Assembly (NCBI GenBank): GCA_009746045.1 | Contig: RPFO01001143.1 | Location: 28,501-92,500, forward strand | Direction of reading: 5' to 3' | Source: Mesostigma viride | Lineage: Eukaryota; Streptophyta; Mesostigmatophyceae; Mesostigmatales; Mesostigmataceae | DNA length: 64,000 nucleotides | Shown: piece after piece, positions 1 to 11,154 of the stretch | How positions within the stretch are numbered: the stretch's first letter is position 1 | How the letters are laid out: each line of letters starts with the position of its first letter | Notes under the pieces: model-generated | Database searches by the model: none | What the model was told of the DNA's origin: nothing | Seen by the model: only the letters and a program-made list of their open reading frames with translations | Translations under genes and position numbers: made by a program

Positions 1-492
1 AGGTCGAATTAAGCATAATATCCTTCAAACAATCTGCACGCTCACACCTTGCGTGTGAGTGGCCCAGCAAACATTGCTTCTAATCTTTCCTTTCTATAGA
101 AGAAATCCCTTTGTAGGGCTGCCAGCTCGATCGATTTCGCATTCATTTCAGCGATCTGGCTCCGCACCGCAAATTGTCCCTTTCCATTTTCTGTCCAGTC
201 CTCATAACGTTGACCCGCGCTATTCTACACCACAACTTTAGACACCTGACGCTTTAGACACCTCCTCCTATGGCAGGGTCCCCTTGTCCCATCGCAACCC
301 ACTGGCAAACTTGCGCGCGCCGGGCACCGGCGCGGCGCGATCCGGAAGCTATGTGACACAACTGCTTGAAGATGCAGGGCTTCTGGGACTATCCGTACTC
401 CGCGCCTGCATGCATGATTGACAAGGAGAAATGGGCTGCCATCTGCGATAAGCACCTTCCCGAGGAGTATGCTCCTGTTTTCTCCCCACGGG

Positions 493-775
493 CCCCGCGG
501 CCCGTTGCTAGCCAGGGTAGAAGTCCGCAGGTGGAGGTTATTGGTCCTGACTCAGGATAGCCGCTACACTACCGCCTCGTCTGCCATTACAGTACAGGAC
601 AGCTCGGATGAGGATTACATCCCCATCTAGAGTGCTTAACGGTTGGGGGATGATGCAGACGATATTTGTTTAAACTTTTGCACATGTAATTATTTTTCTA
701 ATGAGATTAGCATAGTACTCCGTGGCATGCCTTTGCGCATGACACGCAAGTACTTACTTACTTACTACTTACTTG
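493..775 (+). mobile_element. 3'-end fragment of a retrotransposon, copy 1
   Basis: The fragment starts at CGGCCCGTTGCTAGCC, runs through the last codons of a protein ending in SSDEDYIPI plus stop, then a purine-rich stretch (GGTTGGGGGA) followed by TGATGCAGACG, and finishes in an ACTT repeat. The same stretch recurs at 9252-9520 on the plus strand and, inverted, at about 5425-5544 and 6476-6631. In this copy four extra bases (GACTCAGG against GAGG in the other plus-strand copy) shift the tail frame. The purine run followed by TG resembles a polypurine tract and LTR start, and the 9-kb copy lies just after copia RNase H remnants. A copia-type 3' end is therefore likely but inferred. Confidence 0.6.
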
Positions 776-2379
776 ACGCTATTGGCGAGAAACCGGTCCA
801 CCGTAGCAGAAATGTACCTTGTGGCGAATTATTTAATTTCTGGCGTAGACCGGACACTACACATATGTAGACTGATACCGGCATCTGTCCAGTCAGCCCC
901 CCTTGGAAGCATCGACCCGCACTGTCCAATTGGCACTGCGCCGGGGCGGTTTTCCCGCCTTTTCACGGGCGCGCGTTGGAGAAAAAGGGAAGCAAGACGT
1001 TTTCGCGATTCGCCATGCGACTTTCTACCTCTCAAAGCTCCAATAATAATTATGGCAGATCCTCCGCATTCAAGACCATCGCTTCCAGCCGCTGGTGTTG
1101 GTGTGCACAACTCTCGGCTATCAACCAATACCAGGCGTGCGTGCGCACTCTTGGCGGATCTGAGCACTCGCCTGCGTCCTGGCCGGCTCGCGAAGCCAAG
1201 GAACAGTTGGCAGCAAAAGAAAAAGCAGGCCCTCGTCAACGCAAAAATGAACTCGGGGCAGACAAGATAGCCGGCGTGCAGGTGGAATGGGCTGAGCTTC
1301 AAGCAGCCAGAAACGACAACCATGCTGACAGTGCCAAGGAGGATGGCGTTATCGTTTCCCTTATTCGTCTTGGCTGCAGCACTGTGCAGATCGATCATTG
1401 CCATTTTGGGGAATGTCAGCTCCTCCCGGGTTGACACAGCTGCGTCACAAGAGAGATGACGAAGCTCCAATCGTGTACAAACCGGCGCATGCATGCTTTC
1501 AATGATGCCACCGTTTCTTTCTTCAAGGCAACCGTGGGTGCCGTGCCAACGGAAGACAGGTTTTCATGCCCTCACAGGCGACCACGGCAGTACGTGCTGG
1601 AAGAGGGGGCTACATGGACCATTGAAGCTAGAGCTACAAGCATTAATTACAAGGAAGCGTGGAAGGAGTACGAGTGACCGGGATCATCCACTAGCTGGAG
1701 CAGCAGAACAAGGAGTCCAAGGTGGCTCTCATGAGCTATACAGCACTTTCACGCAGTATGCCCACTTCGATCTTCTTTCCAGGTCTCAGGCTCTCCAAGA
1801 GCAAGGAGGATGTGTGTGATTGCCTGCACCCGCCTGAAGATCATCCTCAACGACCCGCAAGCTGGAAAGGAGGCGCATGCTGCAGCTCAGGCCGAGCTCG
1901 AGATGCACACGAGCGCAGCCAGGGATCAGCGTCGGTTGATTAGCCAGTTTGCCAAAGCATACGCTGGCAAGCTTTGCCCAGGGGCAAGTCTCCGGCAAGC
2001 GAGATTCTGCCCGACTACCTTGACGGGGACGAGGTGTCATCCGCACCAGCTGATCCTGCAAGCCACACGGGAGACGACATGCAGCTGCAGCCCGCTGCCG
2101 GTGCTAGTGATGACCCCGATGTCGTGGAGATCACACCTCCTTTCTCACGCATGGCGATTTCAGTCAGACGATCATGGTGAGCTGATAATGGACCGTGAAG
2201 TGGTCATGGTAGTTGACTCGCCGCCTCTCGATGTCGCCCCCACCGAGCTTCCCACCATGGCAACAGAGCACACCACTGGGCCCAGCAGTGCCCCGGACCG
2301 TAGCACTCAAGTCCTCATGCAGTGCGCGGAGGATTATGGGCAGGGCATCGCGCTGCCACACTGCGGGTACCGTCGGCCA

Positions 2380-2956
2380 GCTAGGCTGTGACTACTACCT
2401 GTCCAACCTCATGCTCATGCTGTACGTGATTGCAGACATCTCGCGGCAGGCGGATCATGTCATCAGGACTGTACGACGAGAGATGCCAGAACAAGGGGGC
2501 AGATGCGTTGTGCTCTATGCGCCTGGCATTCCACATCAATTCACAGAATGAGTGCTTGGCCGCAAACATGGCGCCTCCAGGCTATTTTATCTCCATCCGC
2601 GACAACTGCGTGGGGCAGAATAAGAGCAACGCCACGCTCAAGTAATTGCCTAGTGCCTGCTGTCCTTGCTGCTCTACAAGCGCGTCCTCATCATCTACTT
2701 CATCCCCGACCACAGCCACATGATTGCTGACCAGGTCGTTTCTTGGGCAAAGCGCTGGTTGGCGACACAGAACCTGTACCTTCCTTCAGAGATCATCGAA
2801 CGAATGAAGGCGGTGAAGGGCCTGCAGCCGCACGTCATCGACCAGTCGAGGATGCGCAGCGCCCGGCCTTAAATCTCCGGCTTCAAGCCCTTCCTCGACA
2901 AGTACTTCAAGGACCTGCCGCCCGATTTCACGCAGAACTACGTCTTTGAGTTCTAA
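2380..2956 (+). pseudogene. Broken transposase-like gene (DNC...NK...HSHM type)
   Basis: Three pieces in shifting frames give one recognisable protein: YDERCQNKGAD near 2480, DNCVGQNKSN near 2610, then PDHSHMIADQ near 2715 and a tail ending in FKDLPPDF...FEF and a stop at 2956. The spacing of a DN...NK motif followed by H-S/T-H-x3-D resembles the integrase-like DUF7869 domain found in transposon-like proteins of algae and oomycetes. That family link is from memory and is moderate. An 11-base insertion after the ATLK codons and at least two other frame changes break the reading frame. The last 160 bases are duplicated at 5551 onward. Coding-like text between 1440 and 2380 may be an upstream part of the same element, but I could not join it. 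Confidence 0.5.
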
Positions 2957-5544
2957 TAGATGGAAAGGCGCGAATGCAGCATTTGGTGACAACCCCTGAC
3001 AGTGAGGCGGAGGAGTATGAGCTGTGTTCTAATCCGGAGGCAACCGTGAAAGCGGCCTGCAGCCTGGGAGCTCTTTGGGGAGGACCCGGGCCTGCCACCT
3101 GGGTTTGACCCGCGAGATGTATCCGGCTGCCCAGGACACCCGCACAACACCTTGAAATTTATGGCCTTTTTTAAACATAAATTATGGCCCATGGCAAGTT
3201 TATTGTCAGATTGACCTAGGATTGGATCCCACCACTCCCCGGGATGTGTCTGGCTAGTGGTGGAGTAGTTGAGTCAAAATGTTAAGTTTACATGGTACTC
3301 CCTGCTTAACCCCTAAATGGGCGGAAATGCTGCCGATAAATCGGCAGTAACTCACCTATTTTGTAAACCAGCCCCTGTACAACCTAGCAATATCCAATGG
3401 CTGTCCTTGGGGGGCAAGCATGTCCATGAGTTGCCCTAAGCCATGATATATCACAACCTCACATATATTCATCGTAGGCCATGTATAACTGCCGTCAAAG
3501 TCAGGGGGGTCAAGACGAGCGTTTTCATTTTTGGTAGAATGCGCATTTTGAATTATGTTGTAAGAGCTAGGCACCTACCACTTCAGGGATGATAAACAAT
3601 TAGTTGCTGAACAGTTTGAGCCATTGGGGTCATCATTTGGGTGGGTATACCAGCAGTTACACCCAGTACAGCCCATAGAGGTACCGTTGGTAAAAAGCAA
3701 CCAAGGGGGTAGGAGTGGGCATACTACCTACTAATACCTACTAATATGGCCCCCAACCATGCCAAACAATACATTTCCCTTCCACAATGATGGGGAAACA
3801 TAACTGCATCATCACACTGCCCTTACATGGCACCTATGTGCAGGTGCCACCTTGTCCATGCACGTAGGTAACGTGGTACGGATACCCTACGCAAGGCATG
3901 CATTCTAGGAGGCAGCCACCAACAAACTAGTGATTTTAAGCCTATTTCAGCCTGCCCTAGCAAGGATAAACTAGGCCTAAGCTGCTATAGCTTTCCAGGT
4001 GATGGCCAGCACACCTGGTGGCACATGCTGACAATGGGAAGCTTCTACTCACCGGTTACATGCTTGATGATGCCACAGAGACCAGCCAACTGCCTCACAC
4101 TCATGCAATATGTGTGTGGGAAATGTATAACAAACATATATGGAGGTATTCAAACCCATACAGCCTCTAAAACTTATCACCATCACCCTGTGGCAGGTCA
4201 ACTGACTGAGGGAAGCATCTAAGAAGGGTGTTTTAGAAAGGGGCCAGGCCAGGGTCAAGAAAGAGGATGAATAATGCAAAAAGAATGTGCTACACAAGCT
4301 AGAACGTATATATAAACGTCAAACATCGATAGGAAAACGATGCTTAAGCTTTACCAGGCATGGATGGCGTTACCTTGGCCCAGGCGGTGGCCGCAAAATG
4401 GCGCATTTCGGCACACCAAAGTTGTGCAGCATGGTCGCTGGATTCGGCGATTTCTGGCCACCCTTGCACGTTTACGACTAATATGTATCATAAAAAGTAC
4501 AAAGAAACCGATATATCCTTTAAAATACGCCGGAAAGGTATTGCTGTCAACGTTTCTATCGTCCGGCCTGATCGCAGTTTTTTCCAGCAAGAACGCTGCC
4601 GACACCTATCAAATGGCATTCCCGCGAACCAAAAATTGGCCTGTATGATCTTTAGGACGTATAAAATCAATATCCTAAGTTTGGCCAGAAAATTCGAACG
4701 CAAACGTAAATGCCATGCGTGGGCGCAAGCCGCCATGGCCAGGTCGTCGTTTTCCGGAATGCACGTTGTACGTGAAAAAGTACCCTGACCCCTTGTACTT
4801 TGACGGTCTGGAACACCTGTTAAACTTGGTCAAAATATAGCAAACCCTAGTATCATGTTCTGGAGAAACTTATAAACTTTCATTCTTCTCAGCTAAACGT
4901 TTCCTAATTCCCAATAGTATTCTCGCAAACTGGTCCCCCGAGTAGGTGCCGACAAATCGGCTGTAAGTCACTTTTTGGCGGAAAATCGGCAGCAAGACCA
5001 TTTAGGGGTTAAGTTAACTCCAGATCCAAGGCCAAAACTGGCCACCTAAACCACTTGCACTTGCATAGAAACAATAGCTGATCTCAGATTATGCTGTAAC
5101 TCTGCAGTGGTGATGAATAATAGTTTTTCTGACCTTGTACAAAGTTCTACGCCATTTGGAGCCCTACTAGTTGCAGTGACAAATGCTAGCAAAATTTTGA
5201 AATCAATATTTAACCCAAATAACGTCAGAATGCCACCAAAACTTATTGCCATTAAGCCAGCACCTGAAGCAAGGTCTCAACAAGCCATGAGCAAGAATTC
5301 AGATCATGCAGAGCCCAAAATGGTGACATTTGCCAGCAATTGTCACCATTTTTTGCTTTTTTTCTCACAATTTCAACAACATTAACCACCAAAACATTCT
5401 CCAATTAAGCTGGGGCATAAATAAGTAAGTAAGTACTTGCGTGTCATGCGCAAAGGCATGCCACGGAGTACTATGCTAATCTCATTAGAAAAATAATTAC
5501 ACAAAAGTTTAAACAAATATCGTCTGCATGCATCATCCCCCAAC
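2794..5544. repeat. Tandem duplication, copy A (carries an insertion)
   Basis: Bases 2794-3309 and 5013-5544 match 5551-6598 in order and orientation with only a few substitutions that I can see. Copy A is 2,751 bp. Removing the inserted element plus one TTAA (1,703 bp) leaves exactly 1,048 bp, the length of copy B. The duplicated unit joins the 3' end of the transposase-like pseudogene to a unique-looking stretch and to an inverted retrotransposon 3' end. Confidence 0.95.
3310..5008. mobile_element. Non-autonomous TTAA element (piggyBac-like MITE)
   Basis: The element is flanked by TTAA at 3306-3309 and 5009-5012. Its ends are inverted repeats beginning CCCCTAAATGG. Inside each end lies a small palindromic motif (GCCGAYAAATCGGC followed by NGTAANTCAC) in the same orientation. 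TTAA duplication and a CCC start are hallmarks of the piggyBac superfamily. No long open frame is present, so it would need a transposase supplied in trans. The matching site at 6063-6066 in copy B is empty, which proves insertion. Its inverted ends (CCCCTAAATGG) differ from those of the 40-53 kb element (CCCATGGTCCGCC), so it is a different family. Confidence 0.9.
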
Positions 5545-5550
5545 GGATCA

Positions 5551-6598
5551 CATCGAACGAATGAAGGCGGTGAAGGGCCTGCAGCCGCACGTCATCGACC
5601 AGTCGAGGATGCGCAGCGCCCGGCCTTAAATCTCCGGCTTCAAGCCCTTCCTCGACAAGTACTTCAAGGACCTGCCGCCCCATTTCACGCAGAACTACGT
5701 CTTTGAGTTCTAATAGATGGAAAGGCGCGAATGCAGCATTTGGTGACAACCCCTGACAGTGAGGCGGAGGAGTATGAGCTGTGTTCTAATCCGGAGGCAA
5801 CCGTGAAAGCGGCCTGCAGCCTGGGAGCTCTTTGGGGAGGACCCGGGCCTGCCACCTGGGTTTGACCCGCGAGATGTATCCGGCTGCCCAGGACACCCGC
5901 ACAACACCTTGAAATTTATGGCCTTTTTTAAACATAAATTATGGCCCATGGCAAGTTTATTGTCAGATTGACCTAGGATTGGATCCCACCACTCCCCGGG
6001 ATGTGTCTGGCTAGTGGTGGAGTAGTTGAGTCAAAATGTTAAGTTTACATGGTACTCCCTTCTTAAGTTAACTCCAGATCCAAGGCCAAAACTGGCCACC
6101 TAAACCACTTGCACTTGCATAGAAACAATAGCTGATCTCAGATTATGCTGTAACTCTGCAGTGGTGATGAATAATAGTTTTTCTGACCTTGTACAAAGTT
6201 CTACGCCATTTGGAGCCCTACTAGTTGCAGTGACAAATGCTAGCAAAATTTTGAAATCAATATTTAACCCAAATAACGTCAGAATGCCACCAAAACTTAT
6301 TGCCATTAAGCCAGCACCTGAAGCAAGGTCTCAACAAGCCATGAGCAAGAATTCAGATCATGCAGAGCCCAAAATGGTGACATTTGCCAGCAATTGTCAC
6401 CATTTTTTGCTTTTTTTCTCACAATTTCAACAACATTAACCACCAAAACATTCTCCAATTAAGCTGGGGCATAAATAAGTAAGTAAGTACTTGCGTGTCA
6501 TGCGCAAAGGCATGCCACGGAGTACTATGCTAATCTCATTAGAAAAATAATTACACAAAAGTTTAAACAAATATCGTCTGCATGCATCATCCCCCAAC
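5551..6598. repeat. Tandem duplication, copy B (empty site)
   Basis: This 1,048-bp copy corresponds to 2794-5544 without the 3310-5008 insertion. The target TTAA is at 6063-6066. The junction with copy A is at GGATCA (5545-5550). Confidence 0.95.
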
Positions 6599-6631
6599 CG
6601 TTAAGCACTAGATGGGGATGTAATCCTCATC
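6476..6631 (-). mobile_element. Inverted retrotransposon 3'-end fragment
   Basis: This is the reverse complement of the fragment at 493-775, from the AAGT repeat through the last codons (DEDYIPI). A shorter inverted copy closes copy A at about 5425-5544. These inverted ends mark both boundaries of the tandem duplication. Confidence 0.7.
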
Positions 6632-7236
6632 AAGCTGGGGCATGTGCATCATTTAAATCTTTGCAGGCAACTCAAGAATGACTAGTACATACAGTGTGCA
6701 AAAACTTGGTGCATGTTTATGCCACACGGGTCCGCTGTGCTAGATTTTTAAAGGCCTACCTCCACGAGGATGCCAATGAAAGTGCTTAATTGGCTATGGG
6801 ATGGCACCACACCCCTCTATGTTAGGACACCCAAAATCTGGGAGCCTCTTGTAGGAAAGAAGTTTATGCGGCTGATAAAGGCGGTTGATGGGACCGTACG
6901 TGGCTCGTCCACGGGCTTGGCGCCTGAGCCTAGAGCGCCTTCTCGATCCTTGACTGTCACGGCTGGCACGGTGTATGTACAGCACTTGACTTGGACCCCG
7001 GCCTCCTTGTTTGTGGGCGTCTGGGAGGCCGAGCTGGTGTTTGTGTTCGTGCATCATTGCAGATGACTGTGATTGCTTTGGCCCGCGTGAATGGATTGCC
7101 TGGTTCCATAGTGCTCATCGTGCATGCCAGGTACCCTGTGAGCAAGCTTATTTTCCGTGAGCCGGGCGAGGTGGTTCAGTTCATGGGCATGGACACAGTC
7201 TGTCATGGATCACGATGAGCACGGCAAGTGGGCGAT

Positions 7237-7412
7237 AGTTAGGTTAAATAGTGCCGGAACCTTTTGCCCACTGAGGCAAATCGGTCCGTCACACTATTTT
7301 GCCCGGAATAACCACTTCCGAGCACCCAAGTTAATTCGGCCTCCGGGCAAAATAGTGTGACGGACCGATTTGCCTCAGTGGGCAAAAGGTTCCGGCACTA
7401 TTTAACCTAACT
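7237..7412. mobile_element. Foldback element 1 (perfect 71-bp arms)
   Basis: Bases 7237-7307 are the exact reverse complement of 7342-7412, around a 34-base loop. The outer end reads AGTTAGGTTAAATAGTGCCG. The right arm holds TGGGCAAAAGG, which resembles a pol III A box. Foldback element 2 shares the outer pattern (GTTAGGTTAA, then TGCSGGAA and CCTTTTTGCC), so the two belong to one family despite different interiors. Confidence 0.9.
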
Positions 7413-7460
7413 AAAACCTGTGCACCTTGGAGGTCAGGGGTTCGAATCCTCACTGAGGCA
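7370..7460 (+). repeat. tRNA-like sequence joined to foldback 1
   Basis: A pol III B-box match (GGTTCGAATCC) lies at about 7439-7449, preceded by a variable-loop-like GGAGGTC. It is followed by CTGAGGC, which can pair over seven bases with GCCTCAG inside the right arm of the foldback (about 7372-7378). The D and anticodon arms are not convincing, so I read this as a tRNA-derived SINE-like head and not a working tRNA. Confidence 0.45.
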
Positions 7461-7813
7461 GCTCAGTTGCTTCAGCCCAATTAGGGCAGCTATGACTGCA
7501 GGACTTGCTTGGTTAAGGAGGTGATGAGCAGCAGTGGGCCGCTTCTTGCGTCTGAGTGTGGGACATTGCGTGGCAAGCTCAATTGGCTGCATGGCCTGCA
7601 CCACTAGCCCTGATTTGGCTGTCCTTAGCCGACTGCCTGACAATGCATGTACTGTGCCTTAGTGACCACGTGCGGTGATTGTGCAGTACCTCCTGGCCTC
7701 ACCTGGGTTGATGTTACAAGGTGTAGACGTACTGGGATAAGCCCGTGGAGCTTGTGTCAATTATTGCGACAGTTCCCTAGATGCCCGCGTGCTCACCAAG
7801 ATGCGTGGTAGGA

Positions 7814-8029
7814 GTTAGTTAGGTTAATATTGTGCGGAAACCTTTTTGCCACTTGGCTTCTAAGGTTCCGCACAATATTACCAGCGATAACCACTCGCTG
7901 GTACACTCAAGTTCATGCCGGCATGAACTAATTGAGTGTACCAGCGAGTGGTTATCGCTGGTAATATTGTGCGGAACCTTAGAAGCCAAGTGGCAAAAAG
8001 GTTTCCGAACAATATTAACTAACCTAACT
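7814..8029. mobile_element. Foldback element 2 (216-bp near-perfect palindrome)
   Basis: The two halves meet at GTTCATGCCGGCATGAAC with essentially no loop and match except near the tips. Each arm contains a smaller hairpin (AATATTGTGCGGAA against TTCCGCACAATATT). The right arm carries TGGCAAAAAGG, an A-box-like string. A B-box match (GGTTCGAATCC) follows at about 8058, as in element 1. Confidence 0.9.
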
Positions 8030-8565
8030 ATAAGACCTTGACCCTTGCGGGGCGCAGGTTCGAATCCACTCGAAAGCGGATTATTTGGGGAATAATTCGT
8101 TCTGATTTGGCACCCGGTCTATTTGTTTTGTTGTTATTGCATATGCAGGCGCACCGACATCAGCCGGTGCCCTGTTGTCTGGCGGATGGCGCTGATCATC
8201 ATCGTCGCCCCAAAGATATAGATTCTTTTTTCTTTTCTTTTTTTTTTTTTTTCTCCATTCGGCCGCGGTTTGAACCATTGTTGAGTTTGAGGTTGCTGAA
8301 GAGCATGTTTGTAAAATTCAAGATAGGAATGATAACGAGCGACGTAACTAGTATAATGCTTGAGACCACTGAAGGTTGTTGGGAATGAATTGCTTCCTCA
8401 TTAGCCGATAACTTTCCCCTTTAATTATCAACGTTCCTCTCACTGGCCGCGCCGCCGGCGCCAGTGACCGTTGGGTGCAGACCGTTGGCCCGAGGCCGCA
8501 CGATGACAGGTAGCAGTCTAGTCACAGCATCGTGTGATCACAGCTAGATCAATCTACTCTGCAGT

Positions 8566-8680
8566 ACGTTCCCTATCTAGGATACTCTAGTACCGTCCAA
8601 TGGCAGGACGCTGCGTATACTGGGTACTGACATCTGTCACGTACCCCAGTACCCAACGTACCTATCTAGTAGGGAAATGT
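8566..8680. repeat. Small inverted repeat
   Basis: TTCCCTATCTAGG on the left is mirrored by CCTATCTAGTAGGGAA on the right, with an inner pair ACTGGGTAC and GTACCCCAGT. It could be a short MITE. No target duplication was identified. Confidence 0.45.
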
Positions 8681-8935
8681 ATGTGTCTCGACTAGCAGTC
8701 CTATCTGCATAGCCCACGTACGTGGTATTTATATTCACATACCAACGTAGGTTTACAAGGCTTATTCATACGTTGTATTCGAAATGCCTTACTTAGTGTG
8801 CAGCAAAGCATGGAGACTAACTGTAGGTGCGCTGCTGTCACTACCAATGATTTGCAACGCTGACCATGCAACCCACGATGTCTTCCATCTTTGCATGGTA
8901 TTCCCGTTTGCACCGCCGCGTGTATGTGGGATCCG

Positions 8936-9216
8936 ACACCGCGCTGAGGCGCGCGCATACTGTGAGGCTGCGAGCGAGCTGTCCTGCTTCCAAGCGCTGA
9001 TTTAATTGCTGGATTCTCGCGGTGGGCGGCACCACTCCGCATCTCCGTCGCGTGATACGCACCGGGACAGCCAAGCGGTTGTTGACTTCATCGAGAACCC
9101 TTATGCCCGCACACGGGACTTGGACTCGGCCTCAGGGTCAAGGAGTTCTCTGATTGTGTCAGTACCCAGCTTGTGCCGGGCGAAAGGAACTACTCCGATG
9201 CCCTTACTAAACTGTA
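8936..9216 (+). pseudogene. Remnant of copia RNase H
   Basis: The frames spell CEAASELSCFQALI, then DSQAVVDFIENPYARTRDLD and, after a one-base shift, EFSDCVSTQLVPGERNYSDA and LTK. These match the RNase H end of copia polyproteins, including the terminal ALTK. The intact copia element at 41.3-47.4 kb has the related strings DSQSCLAFLDNPYAR and ADALTKE. Frameshifts show it is dead. Confidence 0.75.
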
Positions 9217-9251
9217 TAGCTCAGCTAACTAAGGCACAGTACCCGCTTCTC

Positions 9252-9520
9252 GGCCCGTTGCTAGCCAGGGTAGAAGTCCGCAGGTGGAGGTTATTGGTCC
9301 TGAGGATAGCCGCTACACTACCGCCTCGTCTGCCATTACAGTAGAGGACAGCTCGGATGAGGATTACATCCCCATCTAGTGCTTAACGGTTGGGGGATGA
9401 TGCAGACGATATTTGTTTAAACTTTTGCACATGTAATTATTTTTCTAATGAGATTAGCATAGATAGTACTCCGTGGCATGCCTTTGCGCATGACACGCAA
9501 GTACTTACTTACTTACTTAC
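9252..9520 (+). mobile_element. 3'-end fragment of a retrotransposon, copy 2
   Basis: This matches 493-775, but here the tail frame is intact and ends SSAITVEDSSDEDYIPI plus stop at about 9379. The purine run, TGATGCAGACG and ACTT repeat follow. It lies about 40 bases after the copia RNase H remnant, which suggests that this tail belongs to that element. Confidence 0.65.
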
Positions 9521-10900
9521 CCGCTTCTGCGACACACGATGAATAGGCTATCACTGGGTCAGTCTTCGCACTAGTTGATCGAGTACGTAGCGTTGAACCA
9601 TGAATGGCCCCGCGCCACGGTTTTTCAGCCTTGGTAGGTTTTCCCCGGGAGTGACTACCTATTGTATAATAATAATGTTCAGTGGGCATTACCCTCTGAG
9701 ACTATATGTCGGTGCATGTTGTAGTTGCTATTCATGATGGCATGGCCCGCGCGGCTGTTAATGACTGATAAGCGTACGCTGGCCATCTTTGCCACATGAA
9801 AAAGAAAAAGTGCTGGAGTTGTAAAGCATTATGTATACTAATGATGCTGGGCAGGGCTCGAAAAAATACTGTCGGAACGACACATTGAAATAAACGTATG
9901 CATTCTTCTGCCCCGGTTTTCTGTTATTATGCAATATATCAGTTTGCCGCACGTGATGTTGATTACCTGGATGCGAACCATGAATCCGGCGCGACTCATG
10001 TCGCTGGCCAAAATGGTTGCCACAATGGTTGCAGTCTTGCAAGCCACAGGTTGTTTAGATATAACCATGGCAGACTTAAGTTTAGCGTCTGGTGTCTAGA
10101 AGGTTTCATGTGCACAACGCATACACTGCATTGCCATACTTGTAACGACATTGCAGGATAAGGTTTCTAGGCATCTCGATCTAGAAGGTTGGCGCTGTAA
10201 ATGTATAAACTAAAGCAATAAACAGCGGCCAAGGAGCCGCAGCCATTGCAATGCAACCAAACCATGCATTCCAAAGTCATTCTCAACTGAGCCAGAATTA
10301 GGGCCAGCACCCGAAGCAGCGGCAGGCAGCAGGGCCTAAGTTGGCAATGCGGGCACCGAGCACTGCCTTTTGCTCACTCCTTTCCAACCGGGCTGCCTCA
10401 GCCGCCTGAAGCCTCCCGATCAGGCCTTCTACATTAACTCCCAGACTGCGGGCATGCAAAATGTGGCTCCAGCTTGTTGCATGGGGATGTGGCCGAGATG
10501 GCCGACAGCACGATCCTTGCTAAAGGTGCCCTGCTTGCCGAACTTGTAAGTAATCGCACAGCTTGCACGCCCACCTCTGGCCGACTACCATGTCCGGCTT
10601 CCCCACGAACGGTCTTTTCCACCTCGTCAATCAGGTGGAGGTATTGATACTCGATCCTCTCCCCTTCTGACGACTGGAACTCTATAGGCATGGTCGCCTC
10701 TTATAATTAGGATTGCCTGGCGCACAATGCATATGAACCGTCGCACCATGCACCCTCTATTGGCTTTAATTGCGTCGTCACTCTTCTGCGTCTTCTGGAA
10801 TTAGTGCACCCGTCCCTAAACCTTATGATTCTTCCATGCTGTCCTTTTACAGCTTTTCTCCAGCGCAATAACAAATCCTGTCAAAAAATGTAAAAAGGCA
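9521..10900. other. No gene recognised
   Basis: Only short open frames occur. The most coding-like is on the minus strand near 10434-10691, but it matches no family I know and has stops in every extension. No repeat structure was seen. Confidence 0.5.
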
Positions 10901-11154
10901 CACCGTCACGCGTGTACTAGCAAGCAGCTATATGCACTCGCTGCAATTTCAGCAATTTCAGCACCACCGACAGGTCTGGGCCTCTCCCAGCCCACCGCGT
11001 GACACGTCCGTGACCTCCAAAAATCGGCTAAGTCCAAATTGAAAAACAGTGAAAATCGTACGTACGGCGTACGCGGTCCAAAGTGCCAGTACCGTGGAAT
11101 ACGGCGTATTTTCTTACCCGAGGTGCCATACAAACCAACACGGCAGAGCTGACC

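Noticed and set aside
5107-5385. Plus-strand frame starting MVMNNSFSDL, present identically at 6161
   Set aside because: The identity reflects the recent tandem duplication, not conservation of a protein. No motif was seen.
7413-7465. A functional tRNA gene after foldback 1
   Set aside because: B box and acceptor pairing are present, but the D arm and a normal anticodon stem-loop could not be folded by eye, and the 5' half lies in a transposon arm.
10434-10691. Minus-strand frame starting MPIEFQSSEGER
   Set aside because: Plausible composition but short, with no family match and no joinable neighbours.
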